Shown: positions 1 to 8,599 of the stretch, in pieces
How the letters are laid out: every line of letters starts with the position of its first letter
Numbering within the stretch: the stretch's first letter is position 1
Origin: Flagellimonas oceani
Lineage (GTDB): Bacteria; Bacteroidota; Bacteroidia; Flavobacteriales; Flavobacteriaceae
Length of the DNA: 64,000 bases
Direction: 5' to 3'
Assembly (NCBI RefSeq): GCF_011068285.1
Contig: NZ_CP049616.1
Location: 724,501-788,500, forward strand
Notes under the pieces: model-generated
The model's input: the letters and a program-made list of their open reading frames with translations, nothing else
Told to the model about the DNA's origin: nothing
The model's database searches: none
Program-made: the position numbers and the translations under genes

Positions 1-566
1 TGCTCTACAGAATGCCAGGCGATGAGTGGCAACGCTTTGCCAACCTAAGGCTGCTCTTCGGTTACATGTTCACGCATCCGGGAGGTAATCTATTGTTTAT
101 GGGAGGTGAATTCGGGCAATCGTCCGAATGGAACTTTCAGGAGAGTTTGGAATGGCATTTGACACAATACGATTTTCATTCCGGTATACAAGAAGCGGTG
201 AAGGACCTGAACAAGTTGTACAAGTCCAGCCCAGCTTTGTATCAAAAACAATTCAAACCCGATGGTTTCCAATGGATAGAGTACAATGATCAAGAGAATA
301 CGGTGATATCGTTTATTAGAAAAGGAAGCGATTCCAAGGACGATTTGATCGTTGTTTGCAACTTTACGCCCGTCCCGCGCGATAATTACCGATTGGGAAT
401 GCCCAAGGCTTCAACATTAAAACTGGTATTTAACAGTGATGATAAAAAATACTCGGGCAGTGGCGTGGGCAAAAAAACGGTGAAGCCGTCCAAAACACCA
501 TGGAACGGATACGAACAATCCGTTTTATTGAACTTGCCGCCTTTGGGAGTGGTAGTTTACAAGTAA
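1..566 (+). CDS. glgB: 1,4-alpha-glucan branching enzyme, C-terminal part (5' end outside window)
   Basis: GlgB makes the alpha-1,6 branches of glycogen in the cytoplasm. The reading frame is open from the window edge (frame at base 3) to a TAA at 564-566, so only about the last 188 residues are present. Visible are the end of the GH13 barrel, with the GlgB-typical stretch MPGDEWQRFANLRLL and the motif GGEFGQSSEWN, and then the C-terminal all-beta domain ending in a hydrophobic PPLGVVVYK tail, as is usual for the family. A GH31 alpha-glucosidase follows after about 96 bases on the same strand, which fits an alpha-glucan metabolism group. The catalytic residues are upstream and cannot be checked. 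Confidence 0.93.
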   Translation, partial: LYRMPGDEWQRFANLRLLFGYMFTHPGGNLLFMGGEFGQSSEWNFQESLEWHLTQYDFHSGIQEAVKDLNKLYKSSPALYQKQFKPDGFQWIEYNDQENTVISFIRKGSDSKDDLIVVCNFTPVPRDNYRLGMPKASTLKLVFNSDDKKYSGSGVGKKTVKPSKTPWNGYEQSVLLNLPPLGVVVYK

Positions 567-662
567 AATGACAACTAAAACGTTATAGTTGATTGCTTTT
601 CAAAACATATTTTTAATTATTCAGGCTTTTATATTTCTTTTGTGAACCTCAACTGATTACAG

Positions 663-3062
663 ATGATAACCAACACGGAAATTGCAACTAGAGGGAATCA
701 GTCCCCAAACCATATCGTAGACTTTAAACAAGAAAACGAAAAAATATATTTTACCACCCAAAACGGTGTTATCCTACAAGTTACCATTTTAAGGGACAGT
801 GTGGTGCGTTTTAGGTATGCTACCGAATATGTTTTTGAACCGGATTTTTCCTATGCCATTAGTGAGGACGTCAACCTTGGGTACAACGAATTGACCATTG
901 AGGACGAGATACCGGAATATGTGATCACCACTTCCAAGATCAGGATTTTTATCAATAAGGAAAACCTAAAGGTCCAGATTACCGATTTGGACAATGTCAT
1001 TCTTACGGAAGATGAACTTGGGTTCCATTGGGAAGAAAACTTTGATTATGGCGGTAACGTGGTTAAAATGAGCAAAGTTTGTCACTCTGGTGAAAGCTAT
1101 TACGGGATGGGCGATAAAGCATCCCATACCAATCTTAAAGGAAAGCGTATCAACAATTGGGTCACGGATTCCTACGCCTACGGAAAGGATCAAGAACCGT
1201 TGTACAAGTCCATACCGTTCTACATTGGACTCAAGGAAAGCAAGGCCTACGGTATATTCTTCGATAATTCTTTCAGTACCTATTTCGATTTTGCCGCCGA
1301 AAAACGAAACGTAACCAGTTTTTGGGCCGATGGAGGGGAAATGAACTACTATTTTTTCTATGGCCCACAAATGAAGGACGTGGTGGAGTCCTATACCGAC
1401 CTGACCGGTGTCCCTGAACTTCCGCCTTTATGGGCTTTAGGTTTCCATCAATCCAAATGGAGCTACTTTCCAGAGCAAAAGGTAAGGGATATCGCCACTA
1501 CCTTTAGAAAATTGAACATTCCCTGCGATGCCATTTATTTGGACATTGACTACATGGAAGGATTCCGTTGCTTTACCTGGAACAATCAATATTTTCCCAA
1601 TCCCAAAAAAATGATAGAGGAATTGGAGGATGATGGTTTTAAGACCATTACCATGATAGACCCAGGAATAAAGATAGACCGTGATTATTGGGTGTACCAG
1701 CAGGCCATGAACAATGGTTTCTTCTGCCGCAGGGCAGATGGCCCCCACTTTAAGGGAAAAGTTTGGCCGGGCGAATGTAAGTTTCCGGACTTTACCAATC
1801 CCGAGGTACGGGAATGGTGGGCCGAACTTTATAAGGAAATGATAGCCGAGATGGGGGTTAGCGGGGTTTGGAACGATATGAACGAACCCGCTATTATGGA
1901 AGTGCCATCAAAAACCGCCAATTTGGATGTGCGGCACGACTATGATGGCCACCCCTGTAGTCACCGAAAAGCGCACAATGTCTACGGAATGCAGATGGTA
2001 AGGGCTACCTATGAGGGCGTTAAAAAATTTATGTTTCCCCGTAGGCCCTTCGTGCTTACAAGAGCGGCTTATTCGGGTACACAGCGTTATTGTGCCACTT
2101 GGACAGGTGATAACGTGGCCACTTGGGAACACTTGTGGATCGCCAATGTACAAATGCAGCGAATGTGCATGAGCGGTTACTCCTTTGTAGGTTCCGATAT
2201 CGGTGGATTTGCGGAGCAGCCCAACGGCGAGCTCTTTGCCCGTTGGATGCAGTTGGCCGTTTTTCACCCGTTTTGCAGGGTACACTCCAGTGGGGACCAC
2301 GGCGATCAGGAACCTTGGTCGTTCGGGGATGAAATTACCGATATTGTACGCGAGTTCATTGAATTGAGGTACCAATTGCTGCCCTACTTGTACACGATGT
2401 TCTACAATTATATCAAAGAAGGGTTCCCGATGCTTCAGTCCTTGGTGTTTTATGATCAAGAGGACCATCAGACCCATTTCCGTACCGATGAGTTCATCTT
2501 TGGCAAACAAATGTTGGTATGTCCCGTACAGGAACCCAATTCCCAAGGCAGAAGAATGTATTTTCCGAAGGGAAATTGGTACAATTACTGGACGGACGAG
2601 TTGACCGAAGGAGGCGTGGAGCGATGGGTTTCCGCCGAAATCCACCGAATTCCACTTTTTGTGAAGGAAGGTGCGATGATTCCAAAATATCCCGTACAGC
2701 AATATGTTGGGGAAAAGGAAATCGAAAAATTGAACATCGATGTATATTATAAGGCCGGCACGGAAAACTCACAAGTCTACGAGGACCAGCAAGATGGGTA
2801 TGATTATAAAAAAGGTAGATATAGCCTGCGGCGTTTCAAATTGACGGGCAAGGAGAATGAATTGATCATCCAACAATTCAAGGATGGCAACTTTATAACT
2901 CCATACGATAATTTTAAAATGTCCTTCCATGGATTGCCTTTCACGATTGATACCGTAGAGGTGGACAACGAGGAAGTAGATTTGAACTCAATCAAATTAA
3001 ATGGTAACAATTCCATAGAGGTAGGCAAGGATTTTACGGAGCTTCATATTTTTGGAAAATAA
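663..3062 (+). CDS. Glycoside hydrolase family 31 alpha-glucosidase
   Basis: Hydrolyses terminal alpha-linked glucose from oligosaccharides. At 799 residues it has the usual GH31 layout: an N-terminal beta-sandwich (about 1-240), a TIM barrel beginning near PELPPLWALGFHQSKWSY, and C-terminal beta domains. The nucleophile motif VWNDMNEPA places the catalytic Asp near residue 405, and the WTGDN motif places the acid/base Asp near 483; both are intact. No signal peptide is seen, so it is probably cytoplasmic. It follows glgB and probably takes part in glycogen or starch breakdown; the exact substrate (alpha-1,4, alpha-1,3 or xylosidic) cannot be read from sequence. ATG start; no strong ribosome binding site, as usual in Bacteroidota. 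Confidence 0.9.
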   Translation: MITNTEIATRGNQSPNHIVDFKQENEKIYFTTQNGVILQVTILRDSVVRFRYATEYVFEPDFSYAISEDVNLGYNELTIEDEIPEYVITTSKIRIFINKENLKVQITDLDNVILTEDELGFHWEENFDYGGNVVKMSKVCHSGESYYGMGDKASHTNLKGKRINNWVTDSYAYGKDQEPLYKSIPFYIGLKESKAYGIFFDNSFSTYFDFAAEKRNVTSFWADGGEMNYYFFYGPQMKDVVESYTDLTGVPELPPLWALGFHQSKWSYFPEQKVRDIATTFRKLNIPCDAIYLDIDYMEGFRCFTWNNQYFPNPKKMIEELEDDGFKTITMIDPGIKIDRDYWVYQQAMNNGFFCRRADGPHFKGKVWPGECKFPDFTNPEVREWWAELYKEMIAEMGVSGVWNDMNEPAIMEVPSKTANLDVRHDYDGHPCSHRKAHNVYGMQMVRATYEGVKKFMFPRRPFVLTRAAYSGTQRYCATWTGDNVATWEHLWIANVQMQRMCMSGYSFVGSDIGGFAEQPNGELFARWMQLAVFHPFCRVHSSGDHGDQEPWSFGDEITDIVREFIELRYQLLPYLYTMFYNYIKEGFPMLQSLVFYDQEDHQTHFRTDEFIFGKQMLVCPVQEPNSQGRRMYFPKGNWYNYWTDELTEGGVERWVSAEIHRIPLFVKEGAMIPKYPVQQYVGEKEIEKLNIDVYYKAGTENSQVYEDQQDGYDYKKGRYSLRRFKLTGKENELIIQQFKDGNFITPYDNFKMSFHGLPFTIDTVEVDNEEVDLNSIKLNGNNSIEVGKDFTELHIFGK

Positions 3063-3102
3063 AATTTCGTAAATTTCATTAGATAAAAACACTATTTACC
3101 AT

Positions 3103-3912
3103 ATGAAAAAGATAGTTTTGACTGGTTTGGTCTTTTTAGCGGTTGCTGCTTGTAAGACCAATCCGTTTACAGGAAAAAGCACACTGAATTTTTACCCGAA
3201 CAGTCAAGTGTTCCCCATGGCTTTTGCCGAATATGACCAATTTTTGGAAACAAATAAAGTCGTTACGGGTACCTCCGATGCAAAAATGATAACCAAAGTC
3301 GGGCAGCGCATAGCTTCTGCTGCCGAGCGTTGGTTGAATGCCAATGGTTACCCCGGATATTTAAAAGATTACAAATGGGAATATAATCTGGTACAGGACG
3401 AAACCGTGAACGCTTGGTGTATGCCAGGCGGAAAGATTGTTTTTTATACCGGAATTTTACCGATTACCCAAGATGAAACCGGTGTTGCCGTGGTCATGGG
3501 GCACGAGGTGGCCCATGCCTTGGCCGATCATGGAGCTCAGCGTATGAGCGCCGGTACATTGCAGCAAATTGGAGCTGTTGCCGGAAATGTGGCCATACAG
3601 GATGAAAAGACACTTGGATTGTTCAATCAAGCGTACGGAATCGGCTCTCAGGTTGGGATAATGCTTCCCTTTAGTCGGAGCCACGAGACCGAAGCGGATA
3701 GGATAGGACTTCAGATTATGGCCATTGCAGGTTACGACCCCAGTGAGGCCGCCGAACTTTGGAAGCGCATGAAAGCAAAATCGGGCGGACAGGCGCCACC
3801 GGAGTTTTTGAGCACGCATCCATCCAACGATACAAGGATCAGCAATCTGACAGCTTGGGCACCGGCCGCAAAACAAGAAGCGCGAAAATTTGGGGTAACA
3901 TCCTTCGAATAG
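3103..3912 (+). CDS. M48-family zinc metalloprotease lipoprotein
   Basis: A 269-residue peptidase. The N-terminus MKKIVLTGLVFLAVAACK has a lipobox (VAAC), so it is predicted to be a membrane-anchored lipoprotein of the periplasm. The zinc motif HEVAH lies at about residues 134-138, and the third ligand comes from the downstream HETEADRIG stretch (ExxxD pattern). Length and organisation match the short LoiP/BepA-like M48 lipoproteins that act in outer-membrane quality control; that role is inferred from family. It lies 40 bases after the alpha-glucosidase, and a long inverted repeat follows it. Confidence 0.87.
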   Translation: MKKIVLTGLVFLAVAACKTNPFTGKSTLNFYPNSQVFPMAFAEYDQFLETNKVVTGTSDAKMITKVGQRIASAAERWLNANGYPGYLKDYKWEYNLVQDETVNAWCMPGGKIVFYTGILPITQDETGVAVVMGHEVAHALADHGAQRMSAGTLQQIGAVAGNVAIQDEKTLGLFNQAYGIGSQVGIMLPFSRSHETEADRIGLQIMAIAGYDPSEAAELWKRMKAKSGGQAPPEFLSTHPSNDTRISNLTAWAPAAKQEARKFGVTSFE

Positions 3913-3932
3913 ATTTATAAACAACGAACTTT

Positions 3933-4008
3933 AAATGTCACTTCGAAACAGACGAAAAATCCAACTGACACCAAAAAGGGTTTTTCACAGGGATTCGAAG
4001 TGACATTT
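3933..4008. repeat. Long-range inverted repeat (15-bp perfect arms, 46-nt loop)
   Basis: AAATGTCACTTCGAA at 3933-3947 is exactly complementary to TTCGAAGTGACATTT at 3994-4008, which is followed by a T tract. It can form a long hairpin and may terminate transcription after the M48 gene. The TGTCA-TTCGAA wording resembles dispersed intergenic palindromes of flavobacteria rather than a compact terminator. Confidence 0.65.
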
Positions 4009-4024
4009 TTTTGTGATAAAAGTT

Positions 4025-5356
4025 ATGGTACAAACATTGGCATTAAAGGGGAGTAAGAAACTGTTGAACGCGTGGGCATTTTACGACTGGGCCAATTCGG
4101 TTTACAGCTTGGTGATTTCCTCTGCCATTTTCCCGCTTTTTTATGGCCTGCTGTTCCGAACGGCGGGTATTGAGCAAGTCACCATTTTTGGTGGCGAAAT
4201 AGCAAGGGCGCCCTTGATCAGTTATGTAACATCCTTGGCCTTTGTGTTTATTGCCATTGTAACACCATTGGTATCCGGCGTAGCCGATTATTTGGGGAAT
4301 AAAAAGATTTTTCTAAAGTTCTTCTGTTATTTGGGGGCGGCTTCGTGTATTGGGCTGTATTGGTTCTCTCTGGAGCATATTTATTTTGGATTGGTCTGTT
4401 ATTTTTTCGGACTGGTGGGCTTTTGGGTGAGTTTTGCCATCAACAATTCCTATTTGCCGGACATCGCTTTTCCGGATCAGCAGGATAGCATAAGTGCCAA
4501 AGGGTTTTCATTGGGTTATATTGGAAGCGTTATTTTATTGGTTTTCAATCTTTTTATGGTGATGAAACCCGACTTTTTTGGCATCACGGATAGTGGGGGC
4601 GAAGTTGCGGAGATCAAGGCCATGAAATATTCCTTCATCTCGGTTGGCATCTGGTGGATGCTGTTCAGTCAATACACCTTTGCACATTTACCAAAAGGCT
4701 ATAAGCGGGAAGGGGAACGGAAGCATATCATTTTAAATGGTTTTAAAGAATTAAAGCAGGTATGGCAACAGCTCGGCGAGAATAGAAAGTTAAAACGGTA
4801 TCTAGGCGCATTTTTCACCTATAGTATGGCCGTACAGACTATAATGCTTATCGCCACCTATTTTGGGGAGGAAGAAATTGTTTGGGGCTCGGATGATGAA
4901 CGGACCATGGGCTTGATCGTAAGTATTCTGTTGATACAAATTGTTGCCATATTGGGAGCTACGGTCACAGCACGTGCCTCCAAGGCTTACGGAAACATAA
5001 ACACCCTTATCGTTATCAATGTAATTTGGGGATTGCTTTGTGTGTATGCCTATTTTTTACAGACCCCGATGGATTTTTACATTGCAGCAGGTCTGGTCGG
5101 TGTAGTTATGGGAGGGATTCAGGCCCTGTCCCGCTCCACCTATTCCAAGTTTTTGCCGGAGACTACGGATACCACATCGTTTTTTAGTTTTTATGATGTG
5201 GCCGAAAAAATAGGTATCATCATAGGAACCTTTATGTATGGTATTATCGCCCAACTTACGGGAAGCATGCGGAACAGCACTATCTTTCTGGGGCTATTCT
5301 TTTTGATTGGCATCTTTCTGCTCCTTCGGGTCAACAAGGTGAAGGCATCAAATTAA
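4025..5356 (+). CDS. UMF1-type MFS transporter (Atg22-like)
   Basis: A 443-residue, very hydrophobic protein with about 12 predicted membrane segments. The N-terminal signature NAWAFYDWANSVYSLVIS is diagnostic for the UMF1/Atg22-like branch of the major facilitator superfamily. Inner membrane; the substrate is unknown (yeast Atg22 exports amino acids from the vacuole, but bacterial members are not characterised). ATG 4025 is preferred because the protein then begins MVQTLALKGS, a short hydrophilic lead-in to the conserved motif; a GTG at 4013 is in frame and would add four residues. It converges on the GIN-domain gene, with a shared terminator between them. Confidence 0.87.
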   Translation: MVQTLALKGSKKLLNAWAFYDWANSVYSLVISSAIFPLFYGLLFRTAGIEQVTIFGGEIARAPLISYVTSLAFVFIAIVTPLVSGVADYLGNKKIFLKFFCYLGAASCIGLYWFSLEHIYFGLVCYFFGLVGFWVSFAINNSYLPDIAFPDQQDSISAKGFSLGYIGSVILLVFNLFMVMKPDFFGITDSGGEVAEIKAMKYSFISVGIWWMLFSQYTFAHLPKGYKREGERKHIILNGFKELKQVWQQLGENRKLKRYLGAFFTYSMAVQTIMLIATYFGEEEIVWGSDDERTMGLIVSILLIQIVAILGATVTARASKAYGNINTLIVINVIWGLLCVYAYFLQTPMDFYIAAGLVGVVMGGIQALSRSTYSKFLPETTDTTSFFSFYDVAEKIGIIIGTFMYGIIAQLTGSMRNSTIFLGLFFLIGIFLLLRVNKVKASN

Positions 5357-5363
5357 GAACATA

Positions 5364-5392
5364 AAAAAGCCCTGAGATCTTCAGGGCTTTTT
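5364..5392. terminator. Bidirectional intrinsic terminator
   Basis: AAAAAGCCCTGA (5364-5375) and TCAGGGCTTTTT (5381-5392) form a perfect 12-bp stem around a 5-nt loop, with A and T tracts on both sides. It lies between the convergent transporter and GIN-domain genes and can serve both. Confidence 0.9.
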
Positions 5393-5420
5393 CAGTCTTT
5401 GATTGATGATAAACTCAGAA

Positions 5421-6146
5421 TTATACCTTCGTAATATCCCCAGAACCTGAAGATTTGGAATTTACTTTTTTGGGATTGCCGCGATATTGAATGTCACCGG
5501 AGCCGGAAACCCTGGCTTCCAAAGATTGGTTGGCAGTGACCTTGATATCCGCAGAGCCGGAAACGGTGGCCTTAACAAAATCAGCTTCCAAATCAAAAGC
5601 TTTGATGTCGCCGGAACCGGAAACCGTAACGGTAAAATCTGTAGCCCTACCGGATAGATTGATGTCCCCGGAGCCCGAAAGTGCTGCATCTACTTCTTCT
5701 GCCTCCACGGTTAGGGTAACATCGCCAGAACCGGACATGGCTGTGCTGAATTGGGAAGCCTTAATGGTCGTTTTTCCAACAAGGTCTCCCGAGCCCGATA
5801 AACTCACCCCATTAATGGATTCTATGGGAACCGTTACGTAAATGCCATTTTTCCAGTTGGAGGGCCTAAGGTTCATACCTTTCTCCACCTTGATGACCAG
5901 TTTGCCATTTTTAACTTCGGTTACGATGTGTTCCAATAAATTGGACTCTCCTTTTAGCGTGATTTCGCCTTCGCTACCGGATACCAACTCTACATCGAAC
6001 CACCCGGCCATGGCAACCTCGTCGTAGTCGCCTACGGAGCGTTCAATGGTAACCACATCGCCGTTCCCTTTTACTTTTTTGCCCCATTGTGCGTTGGTAC
6101 AGGCCAACATTCCCAATGCAAGCGAAAGTGTGATAAATTTTTTCAT
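5421..6146 (-). CDS. GIN-domain (DUF2807) exported protein
   Basis: Likely 241 residues starting at ATG 6146 (MKKFITLSLALGMLAC), because this gives a clean signal sequence; a longer open frame reaches back into the neighbouring gene. The signal has either a lipobox (MLAC) or a type I cleavage site after NAQ. The mature part is a series of short beta strands with recurring SGSGDI/SGSGDL turns about every 20 residues, typical of the DUF2807 'auto-transporter adhesin, head GIN' beta-solenoid family. Function unknown, envelope location inferred. It is the last gene of the ECF sigma operon and ends at a shared terminator. Confidence 0.85.
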   Translation of the reverse strand: MKKFITLSLALGMLACTNAQWGKKVKGNGDVVTIERSVGDYDEVAMAGWFDVELVSGSEGEITLKGESNLLEHIVTEVKNGKLVIKVEKGMNLRPSNWKNGIYVTVPIESINGVSLSGSGDLVGKTTIKASQFSTAMSGSGDVTLTVEAEEVDAALSGSGDINLSGRATDFTVTVSGSGDIKAFDLEADFVKATVSGSADIKVTANQSLEARVSGSGDIQYRGNPKKVNSKSSGSGDITKV

Positions 6147-6183
6147 GATCTTGTGTTTAGTTTTAATTGTTTTTGAATTGATG

Positions 6184-7284
6184 TTAATTTCTGTAAAATG
6201 ATATCCCACCATAGTCACTGGTAATGCTCACTTTGTTTCCGGAGTTTGGACTTCCGTAGTAACCACTATAGTATTTTTCGGTGGATTTTTCTTTGCTGAT
6301 GTTGATCTCAAAATCTTCCTTGCCACTTACTCCGGCATACTCGGTAGAAATTTCGAAGTCAAAATTATAGCCCGAATCGTAACCGATTTTGATGCCAGTG
6401 TAATCGGTTCGGATCTGCACGTTGCCGGCGTCCGGTGCCAATCTGTCAATTTTGATGGAGCCATAATCGCTGGTAATGGAAACATTACCGTGTACATTGC
6501 CCAGTTTAACCCCAATGTAATCCCCGTTACCATCTACGTTCTTCACGTTTCTAACATCTATGGAACCGTAATCGCTGGAGTATTGAAGATTGTCCATTTC
6601 TTCCACAACACCGTTGGTATAATCGGCCTTAATGATAAGGTTTCCAGCCTTGTCGATGGTGAAGCCCGAGTAATCGGCGATGATTTCAGCACTGTTAATG
6701 TACCCAAAGGTGGAACGAGAGGTATAATCAAACCGCAACTCGTTATTGCGTCCATGTAGTTCGCCAATATCCATTTTACCGTAGTCACAGCTTATTTTGG
6801 CATGTCCATCAATCCTGTCCAACATAATGTTGCCGTAGTCGTTGCTCAGGTTTACACTGTTCTTCACGGGAAGTTTAATGGTGTAGTTGACCTGTACGCT
6901 CACGCTTTTTCTTCTGCCCCAGCTCCAGTTCCAACCACTGTTGCCGTTTCCAAAATCGGTAATGGCACTTACCATACTGGCGCTGTTGTCGAAGTCTACG
7001 TTGATTTCTTCCAAACGTTCCCTTACGCGGTCCTCATCGTTTCCATTGGTTTTGATGTGAACCTCGATCATCACCCTGTTTTCGTTCCAAGAGGTAATGT
7101 TGAGGTTGCCGTAGCTGTTGCTTACCTTCAAAAGGGCGTCCGAATTAACTTTGAATTCTTTCTTTATTGTTTTTTCCTTGGTGTACTTTCCGTTCAATTT
7201 GTCATTATCCACATTGGCGCTAACGACCAGGGGAATAAAAGCCAAGGCGAAAAAGATGTGTTTAAATTGTAAAGCTCTCATCAT
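6184..7284 (-). CDS. DUF4097-like exported beta-repeat protein
   Basis: 366 residues with a signal peptide (ALQFKHIFFALAFIPLVVSA). The mature part consists of repeated short strands in which the phrases SDYG and ADYTG recur (for example SNDYGNIML, CDYGKMDIG, SDYGSIDV, TDYTGIKI), the pattern of DUF4097/GIN-like beta-solenoids. Function unknown; exported to the periplasm or surface. Its start (7284 or ATG 7281) overlaps the end of the preceding putative anti-sigma gene by about 20 bases, suggesting coupled translation, and the GIN-domain gene follows 37 bases downstream. The two are probably paralogous in fold. Confidence 0.8.
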   Translation of the reverse strand: MMRALQFKHIFFALAFIPLVVSANVDNDKLNGKYTKEKTIKKEFKVNSDALLKVSNSYGNLNITSWNENRVMIEVHIKTNGNDEDRVRERLEEINVDFDNSASMVSAITDFGNGNSGWNWSWGRRKSVSVQVNYTIKLPVKNSVNLSNDYGNIMLDRIDGHAKISCDYGKMDIGELHGRNNELRFDYTSRSTFGYINSAEIIADYSGFTIDKAGNLIIKADYTNGVVEEMDNLQYSSDYGSIDVRNVKNVDGNGDYIGVKLGNVHGNVSITSDYGSIKIDRLAPDAGNVQIRTDYTGIKIGYDSGYNFDFEISTEYAGVSGKEDFEINISKEKSTEKYYSGYYGSPNSGNKVSITSDYGGISFYRN

Positions 7285-7822
7285 TTTGTGTTTTTAAATT
7301 CTTTATATTTTCTATTTGGCTCAAAACTTCTTTTAAAAGGTCTATGCGTGTCTGGAAATTGGTGATCATTGCGCTCAATATGATCTTACTGTCTCCGCCA
7401 TCGACCAGATCCTGTTCAAGGGATTGGTAGTCTTTGTCCAGCTTGGCCAGTTGTGCCAAGGTGTCATCTACCAATTGTGCCGTTTCCGGTGTTTTTTCGT
7501 CTTTGAGTTCCGCTACCTGCTCTTCTATCAAATTCGCAAAATAGAACTCGGTTTTGGAAACCTCGGGGGCTATTTCTGTTACCTGTTGTTTAAGGGTGGG
7601 CTGTGGACCAAAGGCTTGGTACCCCAAAAGTGCCACCAGTGCAATAGATGCCGCAATGGACATGGGCTTCCACCAAGATGTTTTCTTTTTATGTAGGGCA
7701 ACGGTGCCCTGGGATTGGTTCAATTTTTCCAAAAACCGCTCCTGGTGCCCGCCCTGGGGCTCCTCTACATCAAACTCCCCTTGGAGTCTCTCGAACAGAT
7801 GATCTAAATTATCTTTCTTCAT
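7262..7822 (-). CDS. Putative membrane anti-sigma factor
   Basis: 186 residues. A hydrophilic N-terminal part (about 1-45, LDHLFERLQGEFDVEEPQ) is followed by a single membrane span (about 50-68, SIAASIALVALLGYQAFG) and a helical, probably coiled-coil periplasmic part ending in FQTRIDLLKEVLSQIENIKN. It starts 2 bases after the stop of the ECF sigma gene. This place and topology are typical of an anti-sigma factor that holds the sigma factor at the inner membrane, although no zinc-binding HxxxCxxC motif is present. The role is inference from context. Confidence 0.68.
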   Translation of the reverse strand: MKKDNLDHLFERLQGEFDVEEPQGGHQERFLEKLNQSQGTVALHKKKTSWWKPMSIAASIALVALLGYQAFGPQPTLKQQVTEIAPEVSKTEFYFANLIEEQVAELKDEKTPETAQLVDDTLAQLAKLDKDYQSLEQDLVDGGDSKIILSAMITNFQTRIDLLKEVLSQIENIKNLKTQNDESFTI

Positions 7823-7824
7823 AA

Positions 7825-8382
7825 CTAAACATTTACGGTCAATTTTTTTCTGAGGCTTTCTTTGGCCCTCGAAATCATGGTTCTACAATTAGCATAGCTT
7901 ATATTCATTATTTCGCTTATTTCTTCGTAATCGTACCCTTCAATTAAATGTAAGGTCAAAGAAACTCTGTAATTGTCTTTCAAACTTTTCATGGTTTCCA
8001 TCACTTTTTGAGCCTTCAGTTCTGTGTAACCATTTTGATCTGAAGCAACTCCTTCGTTATCTTCGACCTTGTACATTATATCATCCAAATCGTCAGTACG
8101 TTTTTTTTGCTGCTTTTTGTAATGATAGATGCTGTTATTGATCACGATCCGCTTTAACCAAGCTCCAAAGGCGACGTCTCCCTTAAAGGTGTGCAATTTG
8201 GTAAATGCGCTCAGGAACGATTCCTGCATCACATCCTCGGCCTCCGCAGTATGTTTTACAATCCTAAAAGCGGTGTTGTACATCGCCTTGTAGTACCGAT
8301 TGTAAACCTCTAGCTGCGCGCTTTGTTTGCCCTGCATGCACAACTGGAGCAGTGTGTCAATATGTTCATTTTGTTGGCTCAA
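7825..8382 (-). CDS. ECF-type RNA polymerase sigma factor
   Basis: 185 residues with region 2 (YKAMYNTAFRIVKHTAEAEDVMQESFLSAF, residues about 29-60) and region 4 (SLTLHLIEGYDYEEISEIMN, then a recognition helix around ANCRTMISRAKESLRKKL). This is a standard extracytoplasmic-function sigma factor. It heads a four-gene minus-strand operon with a putative anti-sigma factor and two exported beta-solenoid proteins, so it probably controls an envelope response that includes its own operon. The signal is unknown. It is divergent from lon, with a 217-base intergenic region. Confidence 0.92.
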   Translation of the reverse strand: MSQQNEHIDTLLQLCMQGKQSAQLEVYNRYYKAMYNTAFRIVKHTAEAEDVMQESFLSAFTKLHTFKGDVAFGAWLKRIVINNSIYHYKKQQKKRTDDLDDIMYKVEDNEGVASDQNGYTELKAQKVMETMKSLKDNYRVSLTLHLIEGYDYEEISEIMNISYANCRTMISRAKESLRKKLTVNV

Positions 8383-8599
8383 AAAATGATTGGTTTGTCT
8401 TATAGATGAGCCAATTTACCATTTGTTACACTTTTTTCTTAAAATTTGATTTTTAATGGCACAGGAATTGCCAACTAATGGGTGACAATAAGCTTAAGAA
8501 CCGCTCTAAACTTTGATTTTTAGGGGTTTGAGGGAGCTTGAATGTGGAATAAAAATGTGGGTCGGTTGTCTTTTATGACAAAATGACCGAAAAGTTGAT

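Noticed and set aside
5490..5760. Direct DNA repeats (CCGGAGCC/CCGGAAC about every 60 bases) resembling a CRISPR array
   Set aside because: They encode the SGSGDI turns of the GIN-domain protein; spacing varies, units are not identical and the frame is open throughout.
8383..8599. Possible RNA element between the ECF sigma gene and lon
   Set aside because: No stable stem with conserved motif was visible; only AT-rich sequence and probable promoters.
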